NCBI RefSeq assembly: GCF_022376445.1
Contig: NW_025954991.1
Location: 327,149 to 391,148 of the forward strand
DNA: 64,000 nt
Origin: Fomitopsis serialis
Lineage: Eukaryota > Basidiomycota > Agaricomycetes > Polyporales > Fomitopsidaceae
Direction of reading: 5' to 3'
The translations under genes and the position numbers were made by a program. This document shows positions 12,517-24,518 of the stretch, in pieces (the first letter of the stretch is position 1; every line of letters begins with the position of its first letter). Below the pieces are notes generated by a model. It was not told the DNA's origin. It searched no databases and saw only the letters and a list, made by a program, of their open reading frames with translations.

Positions 12517-15500
12517 ATGTCTCCCCTCGCCATCCCCCATGTGTTCACCTGCTCATTCGATACTCAGCTCGTCGTCCTCTCCTATGCCATTTCGTGGCTC
12601 GGCGCGTACACCAGCACCCAAATCGTCATCCACGCCAAATATACCCGCAGCAAATGGGCGAAATGGTTCTGGACGTTACTGGCGAGCCTTGCGTTCGGGT
12701 TCTGCGCAATATGGTCAATGCACTTTGGTACGTGCTACATCTTGGTTGACTCGTTGAACTGCCTATCTCCGTCGGATTCGTTGTCTCTGCAACTTTCTTG
12801 CCTCTCTTTTCCATCTCTGGCTTGTCCAGTTGTCCGTGCCCTTGGCATGCATGCGTTCCCCTCCGCCATGCGACCGCTCGAAGGACCTCTCGGGGGACAG
12901 TCGCTCGCAGGTGCACGACTCTGCGCGCATGCACTTCTGGGGCATTGTCTACGACTTCGTACTCGCTTGCCTCGCAATAAGCGCCCGTACCACTCGTATC
13001 CGCCGAGCTGGTGATGCTGGCGGCATGACAGTAGAATGCGAGTGATAGCCGTTCATGACACCCTTCATTTCCGCTAGTTCGCCGTAGGATTTGAACTGCA
13101 GCGAGCCTGTCGCATTTGCTCGAAGTTTGAGCCTCATGCACCGCAGATCGACTGGCTATGGCACGGAAGTGGAATGGCTTCATAATTACCCGCCTTGTCG
13201 TCGCTTCACGCCAAGTCCCGTTCAGACACTTCTATGTTCTCCCCGCCTTGTCCCCGAGCGGGGGAAAGCTTTGTGGCCCTTGATCTGCAGTGAAGGCCCA
13301 GTTCACGTCCATCCCAACCACCTTCAGCTCGAGACAGGCTACGTATGGGAGACTCTGCTCAACTCTGAATCCTTTGCTCGCAGAGGAAATGGCAATGTCT
13401 TCTCAATCTGTCCGTCGTATCATGTTCTGAGGAGCTGTAGGCCCGCGATAGGTCCTTCCTCAGCGGATCTGCAGCGAATCTGCGCTGCATTGCTATCAAA
13501 GCCGTCGTGTCTGTTGCACAACTCGTAGGCGTCATATCGGAGGTGCAATGATCCGTTGGGATCATGACGGCTGCACAGAGTGTTTGACCCGTCTTTCATA
13601 TGCTTGCTTGTGAGTGCGTACCCGGCTCCACTCTCTGCAATTGATTCATTGTTTGTCTCTCATCGTTCATTTTTCAACACCTCTTCCTCCGTTTTTGGCT
13701 CTCACTACATGACGCATACATTGTACTCACACCATTCCACAGTGGGGATGCTTGCCTGTCGAATGGATATCGCAATCGGATTCGACCCTTCTCTGACAGC
13801 CCTCTCCGCGATTGTCGCAGTCGCATTCACCTTCGCAGCTCTATCTAGTGCCTACGTCACGGACGCCATTGAAAAGTCGCATTTTGCCCGTACAGTTGTC
13901 ATCGCTGTCCGTACCTTGCGCAGATGGATGTTCTCGTGTTGTCCCAAGTGGGATATCGAGGCAGGCTACGAGCAGCTGAGCAGCGAGGAGGACGAACGGC
14001 CTCCGCGCACATCACAAGACGTCCTGTCCCAGCAACTGAACGAGGACGCCGACATGGACTTGTACAGTGACGACCCCCTCGACTTCGCAATGCAGCACGA
14101 CGGCGGCAGCAGCGCCTTCTACGAGCCGGAGACGGCGCCGCCGCACGCGCCGATCTTCTTTGAGCCGCCGTTCCGAGCTGGGGCCGCCCCAGACGTTGTT
14201 CAGCGCGAGCTCATTGCACAACGCGGACGACCAAGAGGACCAACGGCGATGACCCGAGCGAGCACCCATCCGGTCGCGAGGAGCACGACGCTTCAGTCAC
14301 CCACGCTAGTCCGGCAACGGTCCCTGCCCCGGCCGACGGGGGCAAGCCAGGACTCGTCGAGCACGTCGAGTACGCTTTCGTCGGAGCTCTCGTCGGATTC
14401 GACCTCTCATCATCGCCCGCGCGCGAACTCGGGTACGGGTAGCGCACTAAGCGGGACGGCGACACTGCAAAGCAACGCGAGCGGAGCCACGAGTGGCAGC
14501 TCGGGGAGCTCGGGGAGTTGGGGCGACGTGCACGTCGGGCTTAGTAGGGAGGCGAGGATGCGGATCAAGGCGAGGGCGAGGGATCGGCCTGCGCCGGTGT
14601 TTGGATGGAAATACTGGATTGGTGTACAATGGAGGACGATCACGGCGTTGCTGGTTGCTAGAGCGGCGGTATGGGGGCTCGCGCTGGTGATGATGCATTA
14701 CTGCGGTAAGCTGGTCGTTCTTACGTTTTTGGAGTGAGCATTGGTGGCTGATTATGCACGGCGTGAAGGGATGTGGGCAATGATCATACCTGGCGGCCGG
14801 ATCTCCTGGCATATGGGTATTGTGGCCCTGTCGTATGTCGTTGCGTTTGCGGTGTGCCTCATCGCATGCACTACTATGGAGCATATGGAGGTGCATTTCG
14901 CTCGGCAGGTTGCGTTCAGCACCATTGCTGCACTCGGGGTGTGCTCAATGCATTATACCGGTGCGCATACAACCACATATGTCTTTCCCTAGCATGCTGA
15001 TTTCTCCCGCAGGCATGGCCGCCGCAACCTTCTACACCTACAACCCTCCCGCGCCTCCAGGCCAAGCAGGGTACCCCAGCTACCTGCCCATGACCATTGT
15101 TGGCGTGGCCGTCTCCGTGTGTGTCGTTTCCAATCTGATCCTTGCGCACAATGCCATCATCGCGCGAAACAAGATGGCGGAGATGATCCTGACGAAGCGG
15201 CGGCTGTGGCGGATCATGGCGGAGAAGGAGGCGGCAGAGCAAGCGACCGAGCTGAAGCAGCAATTCATCAGCGTTGCGAGTCATGAGGTGCGTATGAAGG
15301 GTGTAGATGACGTTTTATGCTCACGTCGAGGAATGCTTGGTAGATACGGACTCCGCTGCATACAGTCAACGGGTACTGCGAGTTGATGGCACGGACGCCG
15401 CTGGACGAAGAGCAAGAACTATACGTCTCAAGCATCCAGCAAGCGTGTCACGCCCTCAATGTCATCGCAGGGAACGTCCTTGGTAAGCATTCTCGCACGG

Positions 15501-17374
15501 CCCATCCATGCCGTTCCACATACTGATAGGACAATGCAGATTTCAGCAAGGTTCGTAGGCGGGCGAGGTAGCGTGGCTCACCTGCTTATTTTTGCCTCCG
15601 TATAGCTTGATCGCAACAACGCAGAGTTGTCTGCCAAGCCCGTGCTCATGAAGCTGCGCAAGGTCGTCGAGGACGCCGCACGGATACAGCCCAACCAGCC
15701 AAATGTAGAGATTGTGGTGTCGGTTGCCGACGATGTGCCAGATACAGTGTTCTTGGATGATACGTACACATTTCGGGTAGGTTGCTCATCTAGTAGCCGT
15801 TTGTGGCGCGCCATGCTGACAGCCGATATCTTATTTGTAGGTCCTCATGAACGTGAGCTCTAACCATGACAAGGGCCACAGTCTTTCGACTGAACTTGAC
15901 TTCCCTCAGCTCCTCTCCAATGCGCAGAAGTTCTGTGAGAAGGGCTACATATGCGTGGTCGTGCGATTGCGTAAGCCAGGCCAAGTTGTCTTTCAAGTAC
16001 GCGACACGGGCGTCGGCATTCCTGCAAGCTTTCGCGGCGCGCTCTTTCAGCCTTTTCGGCAGGCGGACCAGTCTCTTACGCGTCAAAAGCAAGGCACGGG
16101 ACTTGGACTGAGCATTGTCAAGCACCTGGTGTCCCGCATGAACGGGTCTGTCGATGTGGAATCCGTTGAGGGAGAGGGAAGCACGTTCAGCGTCAGGTTA
16201 CCCATCGGTCTCCCCGGCCAAGATCAAGGGACTACGGAGGAGCCGCTCTTGGACATTGTAAGCGAGCCACCGCAAGCATCGAGCCGCAAGCGGATACGGG
16301 TCGTGCACAGCGACAAGCGCGTCGAAGCTCTGTTCGTCAAGCTCTTCGCCGACCATGGTTACGCGTCGGTATATGGACTCCAGGAGGCGTCTGTACAAGA
16401 GATTGTACGAAATGCCGATGCAGTATGGGCGGATATCGAGAGCATCTCCTCGTCGGCTCTCCTACGTGCGCTTCTCTGCGCTCAGACGTCTCGTCCATTT
16501 CCTGTATACGTCTTGCATACCGACTCGCACGATATGTCCGTTTTGGAGCCCGAGCTGAGCGCGGCGGAGAATGCGGTATTTCTCAAGCGGCCACTTATCC
16601 TGCATTCACTGAGGGAGGTCCTCGAGGCTCCCGAGGCCCACATGGGTGGGCATCTCCAGAAGGAGGCGCCGAAGGTGCGGTTCGCGATCCCGGTGGATGC
16701 GGAGGCGGTCACTGCGTTGCGAAAGGAGAAGTTCGTAGAGAGGTCTCCGGGTTCTGAGAAGGCGGAGGAGGGCTTGGAGGTGATCGAGATGGAGCCGAAG
16801 AGGAAGGATGTCGTGTTGCTTGTGGAAGACAATATGGTGCGTGGTATAGTCGTGTCCGGTCCGTCAGGATCACTCAGAAGGGCATGTAGGTCAACCAGCG
16901 GCTAGGATGCAGGCTGCTGGAGAAGCTCGGATACGAGGTCGTCGCCGTGAACGATGGCCAGCAAGCTGTCGATGCGGTTAAGCAACAAGCGTTCCATAGC
17001 TGTCTAATGGACTGTCAGGTAAGCGGTCACCGAGTCCTCGGTAGACGGTATGTGCTGATAGTAGACTTGAGATGCCTGTCATGGATGGGTTCTCTGCCTG
17101 TCGGAGAATCCGAGACATGGAACGTGAAGGCGCAATCTCAGGGCACCTGCCCGTCATTGCGCTGACGGCAAATGTCACGAGCGAGAGCGAGCAACGATGT
17201 CGAGAAGCAGGGATGGACCACTTTTTGCCTAAGCCGCTTGTCATGGCAGGTGCGTTCTCTCGACTTCCATATTCATGGTGCGCTGCGGAGGTGCTAACGA
17301 CAATATATATGGTAGACCTCGACGCTGTACTTAAAGCCCAAGGAAGGACTTCTCCGTACCGATCTACACTTTGA
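12517..17374 (+). CDS. Hybrid histidine kinase with MHYT membrane sensor
   Basis: Two-component sensor of roughly 1,100 residues. The N terminus is an MHYT domain: about seven membrane segments with the motif seen three times (SMHFVGM across the first splice, MMHYCGM near 14700, SMHYTGM near 14955). A 250-residue Ser/Gly-rich loop separates segments 3 and 4. The kinase has H-box SHEIRTPLHTVNGY (His present, split by an intron at about 15288-15345), N-box NLLSNAQKF, G1 RDTGVGIP and G2 GTGLGLSIVKHL. A C-terminal receiver has VLLVEDN and the acceptor Asp in MDCQMPVMDG, then the Lys of LPKPL. All key residues are present. MHYT domains are thought to bind copper and sense oxygen, CO or NO; signal and partner are unknown here. 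Intron 1 is about 1 kb, and exons of 11 and 12 bp carry catalytic motifs. The start at 12517 is tentative. Confidence 0.85.
12728..13742 (+). other. Unusually long first intron of the MHYT kinase gene
   Basis: The donor GTACGT follows the codons for SMHF; the acceptor CCACAG precedes the codons for VGMLAC, so splicing restores the MHYT motif. It is 1,015 bp against 45-60 bp for most introns here. Open frames inside have no recognisable protein, and I see no inverted repeat at its ends. Confidence 0.6.
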
Positions 17375-18407
17375 TATCCCTCAGTATATGTATCCCGCAC
17401 CAGTTCGTGTTGCTGTCATCTCGCCTCCCACTGTTACTACACATTGTCGCTGCTGTCCATCGCATTAACTTAAATCCTATTATCAGAAAACAACCTATCA
17501 CGCATACACGGACTCGACATTTACTCATTTACTGTCTCAACCAATCAGTATATATGCACCATATCTGTATCCCTTACTAGCTTCCGCTGAGAATGCATTC
17601 CCATGTATCGATCACTATCAGGGGTGTCTCCTCGCGTGTGTAGTACAGAACAGTGACAAATCACAGTCGTGATGTTATAATCGAACGGTACCGAAGAGCT
17701 GCGACGGGACTTGCTAGTTCCGAGCCAGGGGATTTTGTCTGGACGAAGTAGCGCATCATAGGAGACTCATTGACCGTGATGATGGTGAGGAGGCGGAGGA
17801 GGAGGCAATATGTTAAGTCTTTCGGCCTGCAGTCATGCTATGGTATTCACCATCTACTCTTCGCAAATGATCTCGCGAACTGAATATTTTTACATGCTCG
17901 AACTGGCAAATTTGCGTGAGAGTGAGCCCCAGCCTCTCGCACATCGGTACTGCCTGGTCCTCTCCACTGGCAGCAGCGAAGACGAGACTGATGAAAAGGG
18001 AAACCCCATTGCCTGATATGGTAGATAAGGAGTCGTTGACACTCAAAGTCCTGTCACGTTCACCAGTCAGTCAACCTTTCGAAGTCGGGGCAATTTGCGG
18101 CAGAAACGACTCGGACATGTCTTGGCTATGTATAGCTCAGTGGGTGTCAAGGATGACATGACAGCAGTGCAGTGAGGGATATCGCGAACCCGATCGAATG
18201 GGATCAGCTTGGCCCGGGCGTAATTATGGCGAAGAAGGCCGCTGCTCCGTGGCTGCTCCCGTTCAGATCAGTCGCCAGCCTGTCGCCTTCTCGTACGTCC
18301 ACTGCAACATATAGTATCCTGTTTCTACAAGGCTTAAGCCCCGCAATCGCACAGTCTGACATCACTGTACTTTACCACCACCTAGCTTACCGTGACCATC
18401 GCCCTCA
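17375..18407. other. Intergenic
   Basis: About 1 kb between the kinase stop and the Swi5-like start. No coding exon, repeat or RNA gene is supported. Confidence 0.5.
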
Positions 18408-18912
18408 ATGCACGTCGCAACGTCCGCGAAGGTAGGGTCTGTTCTATCAGCCGGGTTATATAGACGAGCCTCGGACCTCTTAGCTGATCTTTTGACTGGC
18501 TTGCGTGGATCAGCAACAACAGGAACGCATAGCCGCGCTACAAGCGGAGGTGGACGAACTCCAACAGAAGTTAGGGTATGTGCACGCGGCCCTACTCACT
18601 ATATCCGATAGTCACTGAGGAGCAACGTCGGTCACAGCGAGAGCGAGGATGCTGGAAAGTTAGTCTCAAGGCACATCAAGCTCTTGCATCGGTACAATGA
18701 GGCAAAAGATGCCGCCCAGGTGAGATGGCCGTCTCGCAATGGCGCATATATTCACTCCAACGGCTCATAATCCACAGATATTGATGGGTAGAGTACGTTG
18801 GCTCTCACATCCGTGGCTAGGATGATTGCTAATTCCTGCATAGTTGGCTGCCAATCGGCAGACTACAATCCGACAGATTCACAAGGACTACGGACTCACT
18901 CAAGATGACTAA
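18408..18912 (+). CDS. Swi5/Sae3-type recombination mediator
   Basis: Swi5 (Sae3 in budding yeast) acts with Sfr1/Mei5 to stabilise Rad51 and Dmc1 filaments in recombinational repair and meiosis. Exons 18408-18431, 18514-18575, 18620-18719, 18778-18792 and 18844-18912 sum to 270 bp, or 89 residues plus stop; fission yeast Swi5 is about the same size. The family signature is clear: HIKLLHRYNEAKDAAQ, then ILMGRLAANRQTTIRQIH and a C terminus KDYGLTQDD. An N-terminal helix rich in Gln/Glu (QQQERIAALQAEVDELQQKL) is the expected coiled coil. The fourth exon is only 15 bp. The first exon (MHVATSAK) is the least certain part. Protein family assignment is confident. Confidence 0.8.
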
Positions 18913-19468
18913 CGTACCTCTACGTACCGACCAGTGCCATGTATCCATAAATTGCAGTTTACCGTGCAATTGGACGAGTGAGTGTGTCGTAGCACTTCAC
19001 CTGCTTTTGATACTTTATGGTCCTTGTTCCGGAGCTCGAGCGCATGGCTCATCCGTGTTCAGACGTTCAAGTATAATCGTCATCGCATGTGCCAAGGCGG
19101 TAGGCGCAGCCCAGATCGAACGATGACTTCGACGCATCAACAGCCCTAGCTCAGTCCAACTCTTCGAGTTTCATTGACCTGTGGGTTATAGTCAATGATA
19201 ACGTCCTGGACACCAAGGAAGAATTGCATACAGTCCTACGGTAAGTGCCAAAACCGCAACAGTGGCAAACAGGACCGGTCGGAGAGCACAGTTGAACCGC
19301 GCATGATGCATGGTGAGCAGCGGTCGTGATGTGGGCGACACCGAATGGATACGGTCATTAAAAATAGCGGGGCTCCCACCGGAGGTCAATCTTTGAAGAG
19401 GGGCGCTCCAAAAGTATGGTAGCCGTACCGTGACCAGCGAGCTCAAATTTTGTGCCGAAGCCGAAAGT
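18913..19468. other. Intergenic; possible orphan exon
   Basis: Between the Swi5-like stop and the end of the RCC1-like gene. The stretch 19125-19240 is open on the plus strand (SSSFIDLWVIVNDNV, then DTKEELHTVLR) and ends at a GTAAGT donor-like site. It could be an exon of a small unrecognised gene; I could not link it to a start or to later exons. Confidence 0.3.
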
Positions 19469-20836
19469 TCATCGTTCCACGAGGATCCAGCTCGTTCCGT
19501 TGCCTCCCCATACGTTGACCGCTCGCGTTCCCGAATCGACCCCACGCGGCGGCCAGACCCGTAGGGGGACGCTGGCGTCCTCCGTCGACCCGGTCCCGAG
19601 ATTGCCGTGCTCGTTCCACCCCCACCCCCATACCTCCCTCCGTAAGGCCCCTTCAAAGTCCACGTCAAGCAGGCACAAGACATGTTCGCTCCCACACGCC
19701 AGTTTCGCGATCCTGGATGACGCAGCTGGGAGGGGAAATTCGACATGTCCGAGCTTGCCAGTCGGCTCGTTCATCCCTCGCCCGAGTTGACCGTGGTTAT
19801 TGCTCCCCGTCGCCACCACCTTGTCGACGGCGCCATCCCGGATGACAGCATACGTCCCATTCCAAGTGCATGCGATATCGTGCGCATCCCTGACGCCCCA
19901 CAACAGCTCCCGCTGAGACTTTCGATTTGAGCCCATGCCCGTCAGTCGGCCTGACGAATGCAGGAAAACAGTATGTTGGTTTCCGAGAGCAACATGAGCA
20001 ACGTGGCCGAGAGCCTTGGTAGTGTCGTCCAGGCAAACAAAGTGCGGTGCGGCATGGAACAGAGGAAGCAGACTTGCGCTAGGGCCCGCTGAGCTGAGCT
20101 GACCATGCCTAGAGGTGCCCCAGCCCACGATGCCTTCCGTGGTAGAGCCGTCTGCCGACGTGAGCTTGACCACCGCGACAACATGATGTGGACCCGAGTC
20201 TAACGCTTGTACAGACAGCATGACGTTCTCCCCCGTAGGAACGTCGGAAAAGGCGTCGAGCAGTGGTACGAAGTGTAGAGACCGCACCGCCGTTTGCGTG
20301 CCCTTGCCGCCGCCAGCGCCAAGATTCCCGAAGTCGTCCGCACCCATGGAGATGAGCACGTCGCTCCTGTCTGTACATGAGAATACGACGTACGATGTCT
20401 CCCAGCTGGCCGCTACCAAGCGCGGCGCGTACATCTCCAGCGACAGTCCTTCGAGACGAAGGTCAAGCGGCCTGAATACCGCGCCGGACCCGGAGTCTGC
20501 ATCACCATGCGCGTATGAAGGACCTAGCTGTCCCCTGCGCCCATCGCCGCATCCCCACAATTCCTGTGAGTCATAACGCGTGAGGAGAGCAAGGGTATGG
20601 TTCGCGCCGCAGGCGACGTTCGTGATCGCGGTGGTGCCGTCTGGCAGCTGCCCAGGGAGACATCCGTGAAAAAGACATGGCGTGAATACGTGGGCATCGT
20701 TGATGTCGCCTGTAGCTAGCTGGCCTCGAGCGTTGGAGCCGGATGAGAACAGACTGAGAGTACCGTTATTGGCGGCCGACATGGTGGCATTCGCCAGGGT
20801 GGCGCATTGACAAGCGCCAAAGGCTCGAGTGAACAA
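19469..20836 (-). CDS. RCC1-repeat beta-propeller protein
   Basis: A single uninterrupted reading frame, unusual here. Seven RCC1-type repeats can be counted by their GxG...G(Q/N)L cores: SSGSNARGQLATGD, GCGDGRRGQLGP, SMGADDFGNLGAG, GWGTSRHGQLSS, GMGSNRKSQ, ATGSNNHGQLGRG and GWGWNEHGNLGTG. Seven repeats fit one complete seven-bladed propeller. The start is either 20836 or, more likely, the Met at 20782 (MSAANNGTLSLF), which begins just before repeat 1. Lengths are 455 or 437 residues. RCC1 itself is the Ran guanine exchange factor, but proteins of this size with no extra domain also include Ats1-like and other adaptors, so a Ran role is not claimed. Confidence 0.8.
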   Translation of the reverse strand: MFTRAFGACQCATLANATMSAANNGTLSLFSSGSNARGQLATGDINDAHVFTPCLFHGCLPGQLPDGTTAITNVACGANHTLALLTRYDSQELWGCGDGRRGQLGPSYAHGDADSGSGAVFRPLDLRLEGLSLEMYAPRLVAASWETSYVVFSCTDRSDVLISMGADDFGNLGAGGGKGTQTAVRSLHFVPLLDAFSDVPTGENVMLSVQALDSGPHHVVAVVKLTSADGSTTEGIVGWGTSRHGQLSSAGPSASLLPLFHAAPHFVCLDDTTKALGHVAHVALGNQHTVFLHSSGRLTGMGSNRKSQRELLWGVRDAHDIACTWNGTYAVIRDGAVDKVVATGSNNHGQLGRGMNEPTGKLGHVEFPLPAASSRIAKLACGSEHVLCLLDVDFEGALRREVWGWGWNEHGNLGTGSTEDASVPLRVWPPRGVDSGTRAVNVWGGNGTSWILVER

Positions 20837-21460
20837 CTTGGAGTTTCATTTCAAGACTGCACATCCCAAGCACATCCGTCTCTCTGTCGACGTCGTGCTA
20901 CTGCTGCACACATATACGCCTTGACCCATATGCCAACTTTCCTCTGTCATTTCTAGCTCCCGGTAGATCGTGAGTCTCATCTCGTCCCCGCAGCGTCTCC
21001 GAGTCTACTACTACATGTGCGGCCGGGGGGAACTTTCGAATTAGCATTAGCTTGATGTCGAGGTATCGTTGCTGTTCGATACTGTACTCATTGATCTGCT
21101 GTTACTGATAACCCAATCATCGTGTTCATAGTTTACCCCAGACGAGATATATCGCCGTCAACGTTAATGACGACGAGTGCGAAGACCGTCGTCCGAGGAA
21201 TGACCAAGGACTGTGTCATATTTTGCAAGAGGTTACGAGCACTCAGGCCCAGGAAATGGCTCGCCGCACAACATCACATCGCTCCTCGACGTTGATGACA
21301 ATTGAACAATAATCCACGCAGATACAAAACCATGAAGCAGCAGTGTCAAAGACGACAAACTGATTTCCTATATGCCAAACACTCAGGTAACATGCCAGTG
21401 AACGACATCTCATTCGGCTGAAACTGAATACATATCACATCAGCACGATCCCTGTATCCT
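20837..21460. other. Intergenic
   Basis: About 620 bp. It holds the promoter side of the RCC1-like gene and the 3' flank of the aspartic peptidase gene. Nothing coding is seen. Confidence 0.5.
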
Positions 21461-22977
21461 TCATAGCGTGAATACGCAAGAATACGCACTGCTCTTAGCA
21501 AATGCCATCTGCTGGTTGCTGATGTCCCACACGCTGTAGTACTGCTTAAGCAGGCTCCCGCCGACCAAGTTCAGGCCGTCAAGAGCGTTGATCATCGTCT
21601 GGCAGAGGGTCGGCTCCGCCTCGAACGGCCCAACGTTGAATTCGTTGCTCGAGATCGTCAGGTTGAACGGCGTGCCAGAGGTGTCCGTGAACGTGAAGTC
21701 GATCCGGGCAGGAAGCTGGTCGATCTTGTCGCATGAGATTCCGTAAGTTCCCGGTTCGGGCTCGTAGGGCTGAATGTCGGGTGAGATCAACGCGTAAATC
21801 GACTGCATGACACAATCAGTCATTCGTCATGGTGGTATGAAGAGTTGCGACGGACCTCAACGACCTCAGCGCTGTCGAAGTAGACGTTGGGAGTTCCGCT
21901 GTCGAAGGTAAAGGTACGAGTCTGGTTGATGGCCGAGATCGTCTGGCCATTGACATAGACGGTAGGAGAATCGAGTGCCCATTTTTCTTGCTTTTCAGAA
22001 GACAGCGGAGCATACGTCAAGTCTCCCGTGTACTTTGTTGGGTCGATGCCTCCAATTGTCAGCTCCGCATTGCCGACAGATTTCGGTGTCAGGTACAGGC
22101 CAAATTGGGCTGTAGGATACGGCGTGTGAAGCAGAGGATAGACGGATGTCATATGGAGTAATTACTAACCTTCGTAGCCTTGGTCCACAAGACCTTGCCA
22201 GAATCCCGTCACGATAGGCCCCATACCTGTCGTGGCCGAAGTTCAAAATGTGCAAATGTTGAAGGCAAAGGTCGTACCTTGTATGCCAGAGTTCGGGTCG
22301 GCGTCGAAGGCTTGGGTCTGATTGATGATTGTGTACAACGGAACATTAGGAGTGCTGATGCCCCCGACTGTCACGGTATCACGGCCCACGCGAAGCCACA
22401 ACACATATTCATCCTCATATTGCAACGTGTCCACGCCGATACCGGTAATGAAAGTGATGTTGGATATGTCGTCGCTTCCCACGTATGTGGAACTCAGAGA
22501 CGTGTTGACCTTCGGCTGGTTAGCACAAGGGGCACCACATTCGGTACCTGGGACGGGGTCAAAAATCGCGAAACCTCGATACAAAGGAATCCTACTAGTA
22601 AACTCAAGGGTGAAGCTTCCGGTGTCGAAAATCACGCTGACGTTTTGCGGTGGTGTACCAACTATAGGCAAGTCAGCACACATCATCTTGAACGTCTACT
22701 GAACGGACCTTGGATGTCACCGTACCACCTACAAGGACACTCAGTTTTCGATGAGCAAGTTGGTATAGAACTGAACTCACTGAAGGTCGGTTCCGTTGTA
22801 GTAATCGTCGAGAGCAATGTTAGTTGACACGCCGGCCCTCTTTCGGAAAGACGAGATATGACCCTTGGCCACTTTCCGAGCAGATAGGGAAATCGGATGC
22901 ACGTCCCTCGCAAGCTGCGGTATTGCCCTAGTAGACACGGCTATGAGACCGAGAATCAATATCGGGGAGGCAAACAT
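21461..22977 (-). CDS. Secreted A1 aspartic peptidase, copy A
   Basis: Pepsin-family protease. It starts with a signal peptide (MFASPILILGLIAVSTRA), then a propeptide with SARKVAKGHISS and a KRAG processing site. The first catalytic Asp is in VIFDTGSFTLEF, the second in FTFDSGTPNVYF. Other family features are TPPQNVSVIF and the ELTIGGID loop. Several short introns split it; the exon around the first active site is readable through one of them. It is a close paralogue of the gene at 29969-31493 in opposite orientation, with matching exon order and C-terminal SVWDISNQQMAFAKSS. The exact C terminus is uncertain because a donor-like site lies at the end of the open frame. Expected product about 400 residues, secreted. 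Confidence 0.8.
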
Positions 22978-24518
22978 CTTCGCTCGCAGTTACCGAGTAC
23001 CCTCCATCAATGCTCACCATCCATCCATTATAAGTACCTCGGTTTTTGAGCACCAGCGCTGATGCGGCATCGGAAGAGAGCTAGCCCTATGAGTGAAACA
23101 CCAGAGGGATATCCAGTCTTGACAGAAATAGCAACACATTCAAGATGCATCTCTCCATATGGCCTATGGAGACTCTGCGCAGAGACGCTTCGGGCAGAAG
23201 CGGCCTTCGTACAAAGGCCGAGGACAGTACCACATGCTTGATACTTCCACTGCGAACTCGTGCCGAGTCCCGATCCTGATGTGAGCAAGCACGTACGGTT
23301 GCAAGCTCATGCGTTCACAAGAGAGGTCTTGCGAACCGGCGCAGGGCTCTACGCATTACAATAAGCCTCAGGCAGTCACCCATGTCCAGACGCAAGAGAG
23401 ACCGATCAAGTCAACAACGTGCGAAACTCGCACTGATGCCATGCAAGCCGTGGTGAGACCAGACATGCAAGCGCGGCATTGCTGCAGTCTTGAGGGCGTC
23501 CGGGACGGCCACTCATGTCATTGAGTAGTTGATATGGGCCGCGCCATGACTCACGGTCGCAGGATGCATCATGGATGTAGTAAAGCAGCTGACTGTCAAG
23601 AAACTATGGACTCACGGGACACTTTAACTCAGGCAGTTTGCCTCGAAGGCCAGGTTTGATTGAAAATCCACCAGAATGGCCCGCGACCGGCCATTGTTGG
23701 AGGGTGAGGACGAGCAATGCAGAGTGCTTCCTACCGGATGTCATCCTAGCGTGACCACCCCGTGAGCACAAGTTGAGAAGCAAAAGTTGAGAAGATATGA
23801 GCACCCTGGGTTGTGGTGTATGGTGCGTTCCGAGGTCGTAGACTATGAGCCAATAAAAGGAAGACCTGCATCGCATAGCTCGCCGTTCAGAACGCCCTCA
23901 AACATGCGTCCCTCAAACATGCGTCCCTCAACGTGCAAACTCACCAGAATGCCTCAAGGATTGTTTCGCGCCACGAGCGTATTCTTCACCAAGTAAGTAG
24001 ACAGGTGGGCTCATACTGGCCATGATGCATATGGATGTTGGAAACGGATACGATTCGGCCATGTTACTGGCCTCGCATTCGCTCAATGTATCTATCTGGA
24101 TTACCACGCGCACAGTGTTCATCAGCCCAAAATGATGTTGCTGCAGACATACCATGTGGCATTGCGTCGTCTCAGCGTGCGAGTACTAACACGCAACACA
24201 GCTCAGCAAGATTGTCGAGTTGGCACGTATTCCGGAGGTGCGCACATCTCTTGCTGTTCGTGATTTAGACAAATAGCCAGCAGTTGTGCCAACAGTGCTA
24301 GAACGGAACGCGGATGCAGACGGTAGAGGAAGAGAATGTCGCGCCGGCCAAGAGTCGCGGCTGCGCCGACTTCGACGCGACCGGTCACAGATATGCGTGA
24401 CCGAGCGCGTCAGTGGCGGGTGACACTGTGACAGCACGCGTCGACCATCGCGGAAGCCACACCAGAGTCTACCTGCGTATTACGTCCGCACTCTTTCCCT
24501 TTCTCTGCTCCCTTGCTC
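22978..24518. other. Intergenic between divergent peptidase A and Mau2 genes
   Basis: About 1.5 kb. It holds the TATA box of peptidase A and two adjacent direct copies of AACATGCGTCCCTCA near 23900-23930. No coding exon is supported. Confidence 0.5.
23027..23032 (-). promoter_or_regulatory. TATA box of peptidase copy A
   Basis: On the minus strand the sequence reads GTACTTATAATGG, 50-56 bases upstream of the ATG. The other peptidase copy has GTACTTATAAAG at almost the same distance, which supports a working core promoter. Confidence 0.6.

Noticed and set aside
12626..13183. 185-codon minus-strand open frame across the first kinase exon and its intron
   Set aside because: Antisense to a conserved MHYT exon and no recognisable protein features.
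22243..22686. Extra domain in peptidase copy A (SRIPLYRGFAIFDPVP)
   Set aside because: It corresponds to an intron in copy B and has splice-like borders, so it is read-through of an intron.
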